Source: Brucella sp. 21LCYQ03 (GTDB lineage Bacteria; Pseudomonadota; Alphaproteobacteria; Rhizobiales; Rhizobiaceae). From it: a stretch of 64,000 bases of DNA. A program made the translations under genes and the position numbers. Under the pieces are notes generated by a model. That model did no database searches. It worked only from the letters and a program-made list of their open reading frames with translations, and was not told where the DNA came from. Position 1 is the first letter of the stretch, and each line of letters starts with the position of its first letter. Below, in pieces: positions 7,849 to 16,231 of this stretch. The stretch lies in contig NZ_JAMJWE010000019.1 in assembly GCF_023554105.1 (NCBI RefSeq), positions 1 through 64,000 of the forward strand, read 5' to 3'.

Positions 7849-8826
7849 TCACATTGGGATCCTGATTGTAGCAGTTAAACCTTCGGGCTTGTAAAGAAGT
7901 TCCACCACTCCCCCCGCCTGTGCCGACGTTCCCTCGATCAGTTCAGTACCGTATCCTTTGCGCGTCGGCGCAATCACCGAAGGCCCGTTTTTCTCTTTCC
8001 ATTCACAGACCAGAAAAGGACGATCACGTTTACCTGGCTCGATAGTCCACGCAAAATCCACTTCTCCTTCTGGTACGGAAAATGCTCCGTATTTCACAGC
8101 GTTTGTAGTGAGCTCATGCAAGATCATGCTTACCGCCAGAACCTTCGGGCCGGCGACCTCAACCGCAGGTCCTTCAGTTCGAAGCCGACCTCGACTGATC
8201 TGGGAGGCTGCCCTCAGCACTAGCGTTTCAAGGTCCGAAGTCTCGCCGCTAGCTGCGATTTCCTGAGCTCGCAGTGTGACGTCCAGCCTTTTCAGAAATG
8301 TATCGCGATAAGCGAGCGCGGCCGGGTCATTAGCGTATGTATGCATTGCTACGGCACGGACGACGGCAAACATGTTCCTCATACGATGCCGCGTCTCGGC
8401 GATGATGAACTCCTGTTCAGCATTTATGCGCTGGCGTTCCGTGACGTCGTCGAATGTCACAAGGATGCTGCTGCTGCTGTCTTCGGGATGTACCAGTCGG
8501 CGGGCATCGACTTGAAAAGTCTTCTGGCCGATCGAGGGGAACTCATGCCTGACCTCATAGCCAACGACCGCGGCAGCCTTCGGTATTACCGCCTCGATCA
8601 GATGTCGCAAATCTGGGATGTTCCACTGGCCGTTTCCGAGATCAAAAAGGCTTTCGCCAAGAACTTCGTCGCGCTCGACTTCAAACAATTCGACGAAAGC
8701 ATTGTTTGCCGAAGTTACGCAGAGGCCCTTGTCGAGGATGACTACAGGCTGCGTCATCGTGTCAACGACGCCCTGCGCCTGGACGTGGCCACTTCTGAGT
8801 AAACGATAAAGGTCTTCCAGCGTCAT
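7849..8826 (-). CDS. PAS-HWE sensor histidine kinase
   Basis: About 325 residues from the ATG at 8826; an upstream start at 8958 is possible. An N-terminal PAS domain (about residues 18-130, PVVILDKGLCVTSANNAF) precedes the HWE-type kinase core, with the phospho-accepting histidine in ETRHRMRNMFAVV, the N-box HELTTNAVKYGAF and the HWE signature region EWKEKNGP. No membrane span is seen, so the sensor is cytoplasmic. HWE kinases commonly feed the PhyR/EcfG general stress pathway. It is read before a frameshifted receiver gene, which suggests a former operon of kinase and regulator. Confidence 0.9.
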   Translation of the reverse strand: MTLEDLYRLLRSGHVQAQGVVDTMTQPVVILDKGLCVTSANNAFVELFEVERDEVLGESLFDLGNGQWNIPDLRHLIEAVIPKAAAVVGYEVRHEFPSIGQKTFQVDARRLVHPEDSSSSILVTFDDVTERQRINAEQEFIIAETRHRMRNMFAVVRAVAMHTYANDPAALAYRDTFLKRLDVTLRAQEIAASGETSDLETLVLRAASQISRGRLRTEGPAVEVAGPKVLAVSMILHELTTNAVKYGAFSVPEGEVDFAWTIEPGKRDRPFLVCEWKEKNGPSVIAPTRKGYGTELIEGTSAQAGGVVELLYKPEGLTATIRIPM

Positions 8827-9172
8827 TTGATATCCACGAATAGAGCAACTTGCGTTTGAACCATAGCGCATCCCTGAGCGAGGAAAAGGCACTGAGACGA
8901 AATTAATTTCACGCCCATTGAACGTCGAGATTTTACCCATATTGAAACAAGAAGTCATCTGCGCTTTTTATTTGAGCTGTCGGCCATGACCAATAAGATG
9001 TGCGTCTGATCGCTCTTCTGCTCCATGAAGGCTTCGGGAATATCCAAGTCCCAATGCGGGCCGTATCCCATGCTTTGGAAGAATACGAACTCTGGGCACG
9101 ATAAAATCAATCGCGCAAGCGAACATAAATCGATCGAAAAACAAATAACCTATTAAGAGCTTCGTCCGGGCG
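8827..9172. other. Gap between two sensor modules; no gene seen
   Basis: No supported reading frame. A minus-strand open frame over 8968-9192 has no ribosome site and covers the tail of the neighbouring regulator relic in another frame. It may be debris of the region between two kinase-regulator pairs. Confidence 0.4.
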
Positions 9173-9546
9173 TTAGAAACGCGCTTTGCCAATGACCGTC
9201 ATAATTATTTCGCTCAAGTGGTTCGAACCAATGGGCTTCTCGCATCGAACAATGCCTTTTAAGTTTGAAGGTATGACTGTCTCATCATACCCGGTTGAAA
9301 ACACGAACGGTACGCCTTGTCGCTGTAGAACCTCCGCGGTTTGATATAGCTTTTGTCCCTGAAGGCTGACGGAGCAGCATCAATATCGCCCTCGGTCTTG
9401 ATTAGATCCAGCAAACGATCAAGGGATGACACTGGTCCCAAAACGGTTGCCCCGGCACGTTCAAGCTCTCGTTCAAGTTCGGCTGCGATCATGTACTCGT
9501 CTTCGGCGATAAGAACGACCAATCCTTTCAGCGAATAATCATGCAT
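9173..9546 (-). pseudogene. Damaged response regulator lacking its phospho-site
   Basis: From 9546 the protein begins as a receiver (VVLIAEDEYMIAAEL) and proceeds to DLIKTEGDIDAA. There a small deletion removes the stretch that should hold the LLDV phosphate-accepting aspartate and shifts frame. The rest survives in the other frame (YQTAEVLQRQGVPFVFSTGY, then IVRCEKPIG) to a stop at 9173. It overlaps the start side of the next kinase gene by eight bases, as in kinase-regulator operons. Confidence 0.78.
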
Positions 9547-10216
9547 CTGGAGGCTCCTCCAGAATGCTCTCTGACTCCGGAATGGTGATTATGCAAAGTA
9601 CAACGTCCGGACCAAGGGAGAAACTCGTTTCCGCGTTCAGTTGATATGGCAGCGCCTTTTCAATCAACTCCTGCCCTTGCCCGCCTCCCTGGGTCTTTGT
9701 CCCTAAAGGTGGCATCGTAACACCTTTTTCCTGCCATTCTATGTGAAGCCGTCGTCGACCTCGACGGTCGGGCTCCTTCATTTGCCAGGTGATAGCAAGA
9801 CCCCCGTTCGGTTGACCAAGAGTGCCGTATTTTACCGCATTCGTGGCGAGTTCGTGCAGCGCCATGGCCAACGTTTGCACCATGCTGGAACGGAGGCGGA
9901 TACCACGCGGGCCGACCAGAGTTACGCGGTTGGCGTTGCCATGCATTGCCTTTAATTCAGTGCCGATCAACTCATCGAAAGCGATGCGATCGGTGTGTCC
10001 GAGACGTGACAGCAACCCTTGCACGCGAGCAAGCGCTTCCAGGCGATCGCCAAATCGCTTGCGGAACTCCGAAAAGTTCGAGCTGGTTTCGCCTGTCCTT
10101 GTGGCTGTCGATCGAACCACGCTCATAAGGTTCCGCGTACGGTGTTGAAGCTCGGCGATCAACACGCAGTCTTCTGGCGCTTTTTGGTTTTCACCCCAGC
10201 GTCGTCTTCCCTCCAT
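9539..10216 (-). CDS. HWE histidine kinase core without sensor domain
   Basis: A 225-residue protein with an HWE kinase core only: the histidine box AELQHRTRNLMSVVRS (about residues 20-36), N-box HELATNAVKYGTL and HIEWQEKG. Family members normally have 300 or more residues with a PAS or other sensor in front. Here the N-terminus overlaps the end of an unrelated frame (10159-10572), so the sensor half seems to have been replaced or lost. It overlaps the damaged regulator by eight bases. Whether it is made is unclear. Confidence 0.72.
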   Translation of the reverse strand: MEGRRRWGENQKAPEDCVLIAELQHRTRNLMSVVRSTATRTGETSSNFSEFRKRFGDRLEALARVQGLLSRLGHTDRIAFDELIGTELKAMHGNANRVTLVGPRGIRLRSSMVQTLAMALHELATNAVKYGTLGQPNGGLAITWQMKEPDRRGRRRLHIEWQEKGVTMPPLGTKTQGGGQGQELIEKALPYQLNAETSFSLGPDVVLCIITIPESESILEEPPDA

Positions 10217-10572
10217 TGATCAACCGAGCCCCGGTCGAGAAGGTCTTCCACCACTTGGGGGTCGAACACGTGGAACGTGGTCGGTCGGGCGCGACCGTCG
10301 GCTACCCAACGATACCGATCGCATGTCTTGAGGGTCAAGCTGTCTTCGATTTCGCGCGGAATGACCGGTAGCGCTTCGGCATCTGTGATCGTGGCGATGG
10401 CCGCTGCGGCTTTGAGGGCAGCCTTTTCATTCGCCGCCATCGCCAGCGACAGGTCAAGACGTTCATGTGAAATCAACTTTTTCGAACTAGCAGCTAGCCT
10501 TAACTGGAATTCCTGAAGCACGCCCTTGGCGCGAACCGCCGACCCCATTGTTACATTGGTCGGCAAGGCCAT
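10159..10572 (-). CDS. Conserved-looking hypothetical, Ala/Lys-rich
   Basis: A 137-residue reading frame, starting MALPTNVTMGSAVRAKGVL. It has an alanine-rich helical middle (AMAANEKAALKAAAAIATI) and an acidic-aromatic second half with DSLTLKTCDRYRWVADGR and VVEDLLDRGSVDQWRE, resembling small plasmid-borne Rhizobiales proteins of unknown role. The C-terminus runs 58 bases into the truncated kinase gene in another frame, so either this end or the kinase start is not native. I do not know its function. Confidence 0.5.
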   Translation of the reverse strand: MALPTNVTMGSAVRAKGVLQEFQLRLAASSKKLISHERLDLSLAMAANEKAALKAAAAIATITDAEALPVIPREIEDSLTLKTCDRYRWVADGRARPTTFHVFDPQVVEDLLDRGSVDQWREDDAGVKTKKRQKTAC

Positions 10573-10768
10573 GTCAGGATCAGTTCAAAGTCAGTATTTT
10601 TATGCGTCAGCATGTCGGTTAGATGTGTGTCAGGGCGTTTGCTTCAACGCGCATCAGTGCGCTGTCGATGGTATCTTGTGAGGATAGCTTCATGGAGTAA
10701 TAACTCTGCTTCAGAACTTGGAAGGCTTCTGGAAGTGCACGGGTTGCAGCCTGATCAGCCTCACCGCT

Positions 10769-11563
10769 CTATTTAAAATTATCGCGGAGGAAAATGGCTG
10801 CCTCATTCGCCTGCTCCGATGAAATCGTGTGCCCAATGCCAGGAAAGACTTTGTACTGCACACTAAATCCTGCCGATTTCAATTGGCTCGCGGCAGATAC
10901 TGTCGCTACTGACGGTATTGTCCTGTCGGCTCCGCCGTGCATCATGAATATCTGCGTACGCGTTGAGGATGATGCCGGCGGCAGAGGTAACAGCCCAGCA
11001 AACGTTACAAGAGCCCCGACCTTCCATCGACCCGATGCCACGGCATCAAGCGCCATGATCGCCCCTTGGGAAACACCGACGAAGGCAACTCTATCCAGTG
11101 CATCATCGAAACCTTCTCGTTTTATGATGTCAGAAACGGTGTCATCGAAACCGCGACGCGCGGCCTGAATACGATCGGAGCTCATGACCTGATTATCGAC
11201 TACAAACCATTGGAGTCCGCTTGCTCTGTGCGGAAACGGAGCGTCCGGTGCAACGAACACGGTGTCCGGTAGCGTCGCCTGCCATGAGTTCCCTATTGTT
11301 TTCATCACAGACCCGCGTCCCCGAATACCGTGAAACAGGATCACTAGATACTGCGCCGGTTTTGCTTTTCTAGAAACAACGGAACCAGGCGCGTGTTCTG
11401 CCTGCACGATCCGGAATGGCAGGGCGGTATGGCTGGTTCTTTGCGATTGCCTTTGGAATTCTCTTTCGCTAGCGACCACTTCTGTCGGACTTCCGACAAT
11501 ACATATCGCAACCAGGAAGAAGACGAAAATGAAGAAAATTGCGGCTAGATTTGTCGGCGTCAT
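10769..11563 (-). CDS. Alpha/beta hydrolase, phospholipase/carboxylesterase type
   Basis: A 264-residue hydrolase with an N-terminal hydrophobic segment (about residues 6-25), probably a signal peptide or membrane anchor, so the enzyme acts in the periplasm or envelope. The oxyanion region FHGIRGRG is followed by the nucleophile motif GVSQGAIM, a catalytic aspartate in GGADRT and histidine in FPGIGHTIS. Overall pattern is that of small carboxylesterases/phospholipases. The substrate is unknown. An EcfG-type promoter on the same strand lies 24 bases before the start, placing it in the stress regulon. Confidence 0.85.
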   Translation of the reverse strand: MTPTNLAAIFFIFVFFLVAICIVGSPTEVVASEREFQRQSQRTSHTALPFRIVQAEHAPGSVVSRKAKPAQYLVILFHGIRGRGSVMKTIGNSWQATLPDTVFVAPDAPFPHRASGLQWFVVDNQVMSSDRIQAARRGFDDTVSDIIKREGFDDALDRVAFVGVSQGAIMALDAVASGRWKVGALVTFAGLLPLPPASSSTRTQIFMMHGGADRTIPSVATVSAASQLKSAGFSVQYKVFPGIGHTISSEQANEAAIFLRDNFK

Positions 11564-11586
11564 TTGATTTTCCTATCATGTTGGTT

Positions 11587-11611
11587 AACCTCCCGCCGGT
11601 GGGTTCGTTCC
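11587..11611 (-). promoter_or_regulatory. EcfG-type promoter for esterase
   Basis: Minus-strand GGAAC (11607-11611), 17 bases, GTT (11587-11589), 24 bases before the esterase start. The following 11612-11953 holds no gene I can support. Confidence 0.78.
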
Positions 11612-11953
11612 GCTCCCTCGTAAAACCAACTTTGACAATCTCATTATTGCTGCTCATTCGCTTGGAACATGCTCTATCTAGCGAGAAAAAGGTGAGGCCG
11701 CAGCGGACGGGTCGGGCACTCGATTGGCATTTCGTCGCCCGAAGCGAGAAATCGGAAAAATCGCTTCGTCTGCCATCTCCGTCACGTCCGATTAACCCGC
11801 CACGGCCTCAACTGGCGAACACGGACGTACAACGAAAGTTCCCCCCATTGACGGCGGCAGGCTCTCGATCTCTTAGGAAATGCATGGACGCCCCATTCTT
11901 TTACAATATGTCAGGAACGGGAAGAGAGGAGCACTCGAACGTCGGACAGCCGG

Positions 11954-12511
11954 TCACGCTCCGTCCTTGAAAGGCTTGCTCAGAAATGGGCTCCCCTTTA
12001 GCCCAAAGCGCCATTGAAAATCTTTTGCTCTGGATATTCCGATCCGGCTTCCCGAAAGAATGGACACGCCCGGCGCCGAAGGCGTGAAAATGAATGCCCC
12101 GTCATCGAGCGCGAGGCCGTCCATCGCTCCGGTTATTCCGAGCGCCTGACATAGCCGCCCTGGGCCGGAGCATACCAAGGCTGCCTTACTGACCCCGCGC
12201 CGCTGATACATAATTTCCATCCCCTCGTCCGGAGCGAGGGCACGAATGAGAACGGCACTCCCAGATGTGCAAACGAAATTGAGGCACCAGTGAAGCCCAT
12301 ATGAGCGGTAGATATAGACATGCCCGGGCGGGCCGAACATAGAGCGGTTGCGTGGGGTGATACCTTTGTAAGCATGTGATGCAGGATCTTCTAACGTATA
12401 GGCTTCGGTCTCGATAATCGTCCCTCCGACACCATGAACCAAAAAGCGAGCACCGATCAGACAGGCCGCTACATCGGGGGCATTTCGGGCGAAAAACGTC
12501 TCATATGGCAT
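11954..12511 (-). CDS. DNA-3-methyladenine glycosylase, AAG/MPG family
   Basis: A 185-residue protein of the AAG (MPG) family that removes alkylated or deaminated purines in base-excision repair. Visible family motifs are GGTIIETEAYTLEDPASHAY near residue 29-48, with the catalytic glutamate in IETEAY, then TPRNRSMFGPPGHVYIYRSY and GPGRLCQALGI. Length is normal for bacterial members (about 185-200). It stands alone on the minus strand. No EcfG-type box is seen before it, so regulation is open. Its presence near NHEJ and translesion-polymerase relics fits a DNA-damage theme. Confidence 0.92.
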   Translation of the reverse strand: MPYETFFARNAPDVAACLIGARFLVHGVGGTIIETEAYTLEDPASHAYKGITPRNRSMFGPPGHVYIYRSYGLHWCLNFVCTSGSAVLIRALAPDEGMEIMYQRRGVSKAALVCSGPGRLCQALGITGAMDGLALDDGAFIFTPSAPGVSILSGSRIGISRAKDFQWRFGLKGSPFLSKPFKDGA

Positions 12512-12655
12512 GGATCAATAGTCTCTCAGGATGTCGGCAATTGCGCCGATGTTTAACGCGACTGAATTTTTCGGGAACTATTGCCTCTTCCGGGAGTCCG
12601 GGTTGCAGCTGACCGTGGTGGTCCTGATTTTCATATGATACCGGGATGAACCGAT

Positions 12656-13557
12656 ATGCCCGATCCAATCCCTCAAGACATCGATGATCGGCGTGCTCAT
12701 CGAGCTGCGCGCCGCGAGAAGCAGCGGGCAGCGAATGTCAGTCGCGCCGCCCTTATGCACAGTAAGAGGGTTGCAAATGAGGCGAGCGTGGAAGCCGGGA
12801 AAGCGTCCGACTGTGTAAAGGGTCGCGTCCATATCGGCTGTTCCGGCTGGTACTCTGGCACTGGAAGGGCACTATATATCCCGAGGATATTCCTTCAGGT
12901 CAATGGTTTCCGATCTACCAGAGTCAGTTCGATACGGTCGAGCTTAATTCGCCGTTCTATTCCTGGCCGACAGTGGCAAGTGTCCGGACTTGGATACGGC
13001 AGGCAAAGGGCAACTTCGTCTACACCGTCAAGGTCTGTGAACTGATTACCCATATCAGACGCTTCGAAGACACGGGTGAACTGATCAGGGATTTTGGCTA
13101 TATCGCTGACTTGCTTGGCCCTAAGATGGGTTGCTTTTTGTTCCAGCTACCCCCTGCCATAAGATATAGCCCCGAGATGCTCCAGTTGATTCTGTCACAG
13201 CTTGACACGCGGTACAGAAACGTCGTCGAATTCAGGCACAAAAGCTGGTGGAATGAAGAGGTATTCGCCTCCTTCCGAGCTAGCGGAACAATCTTTTGTT
13301 CAAGCAGCGCTCCGCGTCTTCCAGATGAACTCATCCGAACTGCTGACGATATATATGCCCGGTTACACGGCGTGACACAGTGGTATCGGTACAATTACAA
13401 CGATGTGGAATTGGGGATTTGGGCAGACCGGATAAGACGAAGCGGTGCAAAGACTGTCTGGGTTTATTTCAATAACGACCGTGATGGCCATTCGGTCAGA
13501 AATGCGAAGCGTCTGTTTGAACTGCTCGATGACGATGAGCCGGCAACAAGCTGTTAG
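12656..13557 (+). pseudogene. DUF72 (YecE-like) gene with a frameshift
   Basis: The protein starts at 12656 (MPDPIPQDIDDRRAHRAARR), reaches the family motif VHIGCSGWY, then loses frame near 12853 where TACTCTGGCAC shows two extra bases relative to the expected YWHWKG. In the restored frame it continues as TIYPEDIPSGQWFPIYQSQF, then ELNSPFYSWPT and the track to 13557 ending FELLDDDEPATSC. DUF72 proteins have a TIM-barrel-like fold and unknown role. A single two-base insertion is the only defect, so a sequencing error or recent mutation is possible. A near-match promoter (GGAAC at 12574, then GTC rather than GTT after 17 bases) lies upstream. Confidence 0.8.
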
Positions 13558-13955
13558 CGTCTGCAGTGTCGCATAAACATAATATCTGACTATCGTACTT
13601 CGTGATGAAGCATGTAAACACGACTGCATCCTCTGGACAGGTGACGTGATGGACTTCACTAACCAGCACGGACTAAACAATCCCTCACCACGGTTTAGCA
13701 GAAAGGCAAATGTCGTGGCTGCGCACGATTTTGTTGTAGCGAAACATACAGTAGGTTGCTATTCAGGTTTTGGATATCAAGCGCCAACTATCCGAATGGC
13801 CAGCTCGACCTGACCGCCCGGTTCATTCGTGCCCGGTATAAAACTCTCCCGATCATCGTTCGTTCCGCGCCTGCAACCTGCTCGCCGGATGGCTGCCCAA
13901 AAACAGATCGGCAGTTATGTTCTTTTTTGTTCCTCATGCAGAGACAATAATGCGA
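13558..13955. other. Gap with no supported gene
   Basis: I find no convincing gene. It contains one minus-strand EcfG-type box with no intact target, listed separately, and short frames without ribosome sites. Confidence 0.5.
13842..13866 (-). promoter_or_regulatory. Orphan EcfG-type box, minus strand
   Basis: Minus-strand GGAAC (13862-13866), 17 bases, GTT (13842-13844). No intact minus-strand gene follows; the nearest frame is 12 codons long. It may be a chance match or the promoter of a lost gene. Confidence 0.3.
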
Positions 13956-13980
13956 GGAACGGCCCAGCATATATGAGGTT
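13956..13980 (+). promoter_or_regulatory. EcfG-type box before the UvrD relic
   Basis: GGAAC (13956-13960), 17 bases, GTT (13978-13980). The relic's ATG is at 13986, so a transcript would be nearly leaderless; the match may be fortuitous. Confidence 0.42.
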
Positions 13981-13985
13981 CACGA

Positions 13986-14334
13986 ATGGCAGTTGCCTAT
14001 CTGGAAGAACTGAACGAGCAACAGCGCATGGCGGTCGAACACGGGATCGGTCTGGCGGAGGTAACTCCCGAGGGGCAGGCTGCTCTATGTCAGCTATGAC
14101 CCGCGTCCGGGACAAAACCTGTCGCTGATCACAGCACAGCAATTCTTCACAGGTGGCCAGCACGCCCAGAGCGACCGCCATGTTTACGCATCACGCACTC
14201 GGTTCATTCCTGCAACGTTGTTCCAGTATTTTGAGACTGTGACATGGCTATTGGTAAATGCAGCCGCATCCCAACGCAGTGCCTGGCAAATCAGTATCGA
14301 TGTTGTCGCGCGCATGCGGACAATGTGGAAATAG
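13986..14334 (+). pseudogene. Remnant of a UvrD/Rep-family helicase
   Basis: The first 24 codons encode VAYLEELNEQQRMAVEHG, the classic N-terminus of superfamily-1 UvrD-like helicases just before the Walker A motif. Within about 30 bases the reading jumps to the helicase C-terminus in another frame: RLLYVSYDP, NLSLITAQQFFTGGQ, SDRHVYASRTRFIPATL. About 550 residues between are gone, including every ATPase motif. The remainder ends at 14334. This is an internal-deletion relic, not a gene. Confidence 0.75.
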
Positions 14335-14339
14335 ATAAG

Positions 14340-14881
14340 ATGACCAATCTGGCTGAACACAACCACCGCAAGCCCCACATCAACGCGCCAGCAGGGGTGC
14401 GACAACATAAGATTATCGTTGTCGACAAGGATGCCCTTGTACGCATCGGTTGAACATCGCTCCGGGGCGGCTCGAGAAGCCGCTTGCTGTCGGTGGCGCA
14501 GCCGCAATCTACGAAGCCCGAAAGTTCGGGCTTCATTCCGCCGTGGCGTCAGCCACATCGGCCCGTAAATGCCCTGACCTGATATTTGTGAGACCATGCT
14601 TTGAGGTTTATCGTGCCGTCTCGCAGCAGATCCGCGATATATTAGCAGAATATACCCCGCTCATCGAGCCGTTAACGCTGGATGAGGACTGTCTTGATGT
14701 CACAGAAGATCTGAACAAGATAGAAATCGCTACAGAAATGTCGCTTGAAACACGGACCAGAATTAAAGATGTCAGGGGCCTAAACGCGTCAGCCCGGGCG
14801 AAGGCAATTGCTGCATCGCGTAGCGTCTGTGTCCAGGTAGTCATAACTTCAAAACCTATACCGGTAGGCGAGCCCGATTAG
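14340..14881 (+). pseudogene. Decayed DNA polymerase IV (DinB-like)
   Basis: Follows the helicase relic by a few bases. The N-terminus carries KIIVVDKDALVRIG then a stop, matching the family's HVDMDAFYASVE with loss of the first catalytic aspartate context. In another frame from about 14470 come KPLAVGG, YEARKFGLHSAVASATSARK, and PLIEPLTLDEDCLDVTED, the last holding the DE catalytic pair. It ends after RGLNASA, so the rest of the palm, fingers and little-finger domains are missing. It cannot be a functional translesion polymerase. Confidence 0.8.
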
Positions 14882-15138
14882 CGTCGGGATGTATAAGTAG
14901 AGCAACAACAACCGCATAGCGTTAGCGTGGGCAGTGCAGATAACAGCGCTCCGACGAGACTGCGCGCTAAACCGCTAAAAGATGGGGTGAAGAGTGGCAG
15001 AAGAAATGCGGGAAGTGGAACGCACACCTCATCGTCGCTACCAGACAAATCTGAAACTTCCTCGCCTCCAACATGATTCCTAGAGATCACTACCCAAGCC
15101 CCCCTGCAAGAATTTCGTTAGCACGATGGAAGTTTTTC

Positions 15139-15163
15139 GGAACTTAACCTCTACGCGGGAGTT
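15139..15163 (+). promoter_or_regulatory. EcfG-type promoter for peptide and 17M-like genes
   Basis: GGAAC (15139-15143), 17 bases, GTTC (GTT 15161-15163). The next start codon is at 15200. Confidence 0.82.
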
Positions 15164-15199
15164 CGATAAGTGTTGACATTAAATAAGTGGAGAAAAACC

Positions 15200-15520
15200 A
15201 TGAAAATCAGTAATTTAGTGCTTGCGGGTGTTTTTCTCGTAGCCCCATCATTTGCCTATGCCCAGGATAGTGGTGCCACTTCACCGGAAACGCCAGCAGT
15301 CGCAACCCCCGACAGCAATAATCCGGATGCGCCGGTTAAGGGCGCGAACAGCTTTACCGAAGATCAGGCGAAGAGCCGTATTGAAGAAGCAGGATATAAC
15401 GATGTCACCAGTCTTAAACTTCGTGATGATGGCGTCTGGGAGGCTTCGGCCATGAAGGGCGCTGAAAAGCTCGACATCCAGCTTGATTATCAGGGCAATG
15501 TCACCAAGAAGGTGATGTAG
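15200..15520 (+). CDS. Secreted small stress protein, PepSY-like fold likely
   Basis: A 106-residue protein from the ATG at 15200 (MKISNLVLAGVFLV). A signal peptide ends near SFAYAQ, followed by a Pro/Ser/Asp-rich linker and a compact C-terminal domain: TEDQAKSRIEEAGYNDVTSL, then DGVWEASAMKGAEKLDIQLD. The helix-plus-strands pattern resembles PepSY-like periplasmic domains. It is a clear paralogue of the protein at 37336-37656, with the same order and the shared GVWEASA motif, and both have EcfG-type promoters. Probably periplasmic; function unknown. It is followed 45 bases later by the 17M-like gene, so the two likely share a transcript. Confidence 0.83.
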   Translation: MKISNLVLAGVFLVAPSFAYAQDSGATSPETPAVATPDSNNPDAPVKGANSFTEDQAKSRIEEAGYNDVTSLKLRDDGVWEASAMKGAEKLDIQLDYQGNVTKKVM

Positions 15521-15565
15521 TCTCGTTCCATCCCAACAACGCCTAAATTATTAAGGGAGAAGAAT

Positions 15566-16144
15566 ATGCGAACTGTAACTGGACTTTTTGATAGCCGTTC
15601 TGCGGCCGAGGACGCCGTTGCACGTCTGGAGACCGCGGGATTTCCTTCTGACGATATTTCGATCGTCTCCCAGAACGATGAAAACGAAAGCAATGCCGGA
15701 TCCGGAGCTGGTGTTGGCGCAGGCCTTGGTGCTGCCGTAGGCGGTGCTGGCGGTCTTCTAACAGGCCTCGGCGTCATGGCTATTCCGGGCGTTGGCCCCG
15801 TGGTTGCTGCTGGTTGGCTCGCAGCCACCCTGGCCGGCGCTGTTGGTGGCGCCGTGGTCGGCGGTGTGGCGGGCGGACTAATTGGTGCGCTCACCGAAAG
15901 CGGCGTTTCGGAAGATGATGCGCATGTTTACGCTGAAAGCGTGCGTCGTGGCGGCTCTTTGGTTACTGCGCGTGTCGCTGATGAGCGCGCTGCAGAAGCT
16001 GATGCCATTTTGGCGGGCACCAACAGAGTTGATGTCGCCACGCGTCGCAAGCTCTACACAGACGAAGGTTGGCAGCGCTTTGACTCCGATGCTGATCCTT
16101 ACACGCCCGAGGAAGTCGAGCGCGAACGTAGTCGTTACCTGTAA
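15566..16144 (+). CDS. General stress protein 17M-like, glycine-zipper domain
   Basis: A 192-residue protein. Residues 1-45 match the 17M-type N-terminal domain (TVTGLFDSRSAAEDAVARLE, then DDISIVSQ). The middle, about residues 50-115, is a long Gly/Ala-rich hydrophobic stretch of glycine-zipper type that could insert in a membrane or form helical bundles. The C-terminus is charged and includes DAHVYAESVRRGGSLVTARV. The ribosome site AAGGGAGAAG supports the start. Members respond to general stress in many bacteria; the activity is unknown. It is second in the operon begun by the EcfG-type promoter at 15139 and ends at a good terminator. Confidence 0.85.
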   Translation: MRTVTGLFDSRSAAEDAVARLETAGFPSDDISIVSQNDENESNAGSGAGVGAGLGAAVGGAGGLLTGLGVMAIPGVGPVVAAGWLAATLAGAVGGAVVGGVAGGLIGALTESGVSEDDAHVYAESVRRGGSLVTARVADERAAEADAILAGTNRVDVATRRKLYTDEGWQRFDSDADPYTPEEVERERSRYL

Positions 16145-16151
16145 GCGAAAG

Positions 16152-16173
16152 AGCGGGCGAAAGCCCGCTTTTT
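16152..16173 (+). terminator. Rho-independent terminator
   Basis: Stem AGCGGGC/GCCCGCT with a GAAA loop followed by a T-run, eight bases after the 17M-like stop codon. Confidence 0.88.
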
Positions 16174-16231
16174 CGTATTATGAAGAATGGAATGAACTTC
16201 CATTTCTTCTTCATTCGTAAAGGAAGAGAGA

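Noticed and set aside
8341-8802. Long plus-strand frame inside the histidine kinase
   Set aside because: Shadow of the minus-strand PAS-HWE kinase.
12574-12598. GGAAC followed after 17 bases by GTC before the DUF72 gene
   Set aside because: The second box has C for the last T; I left it as a near match and not as a promoter call.
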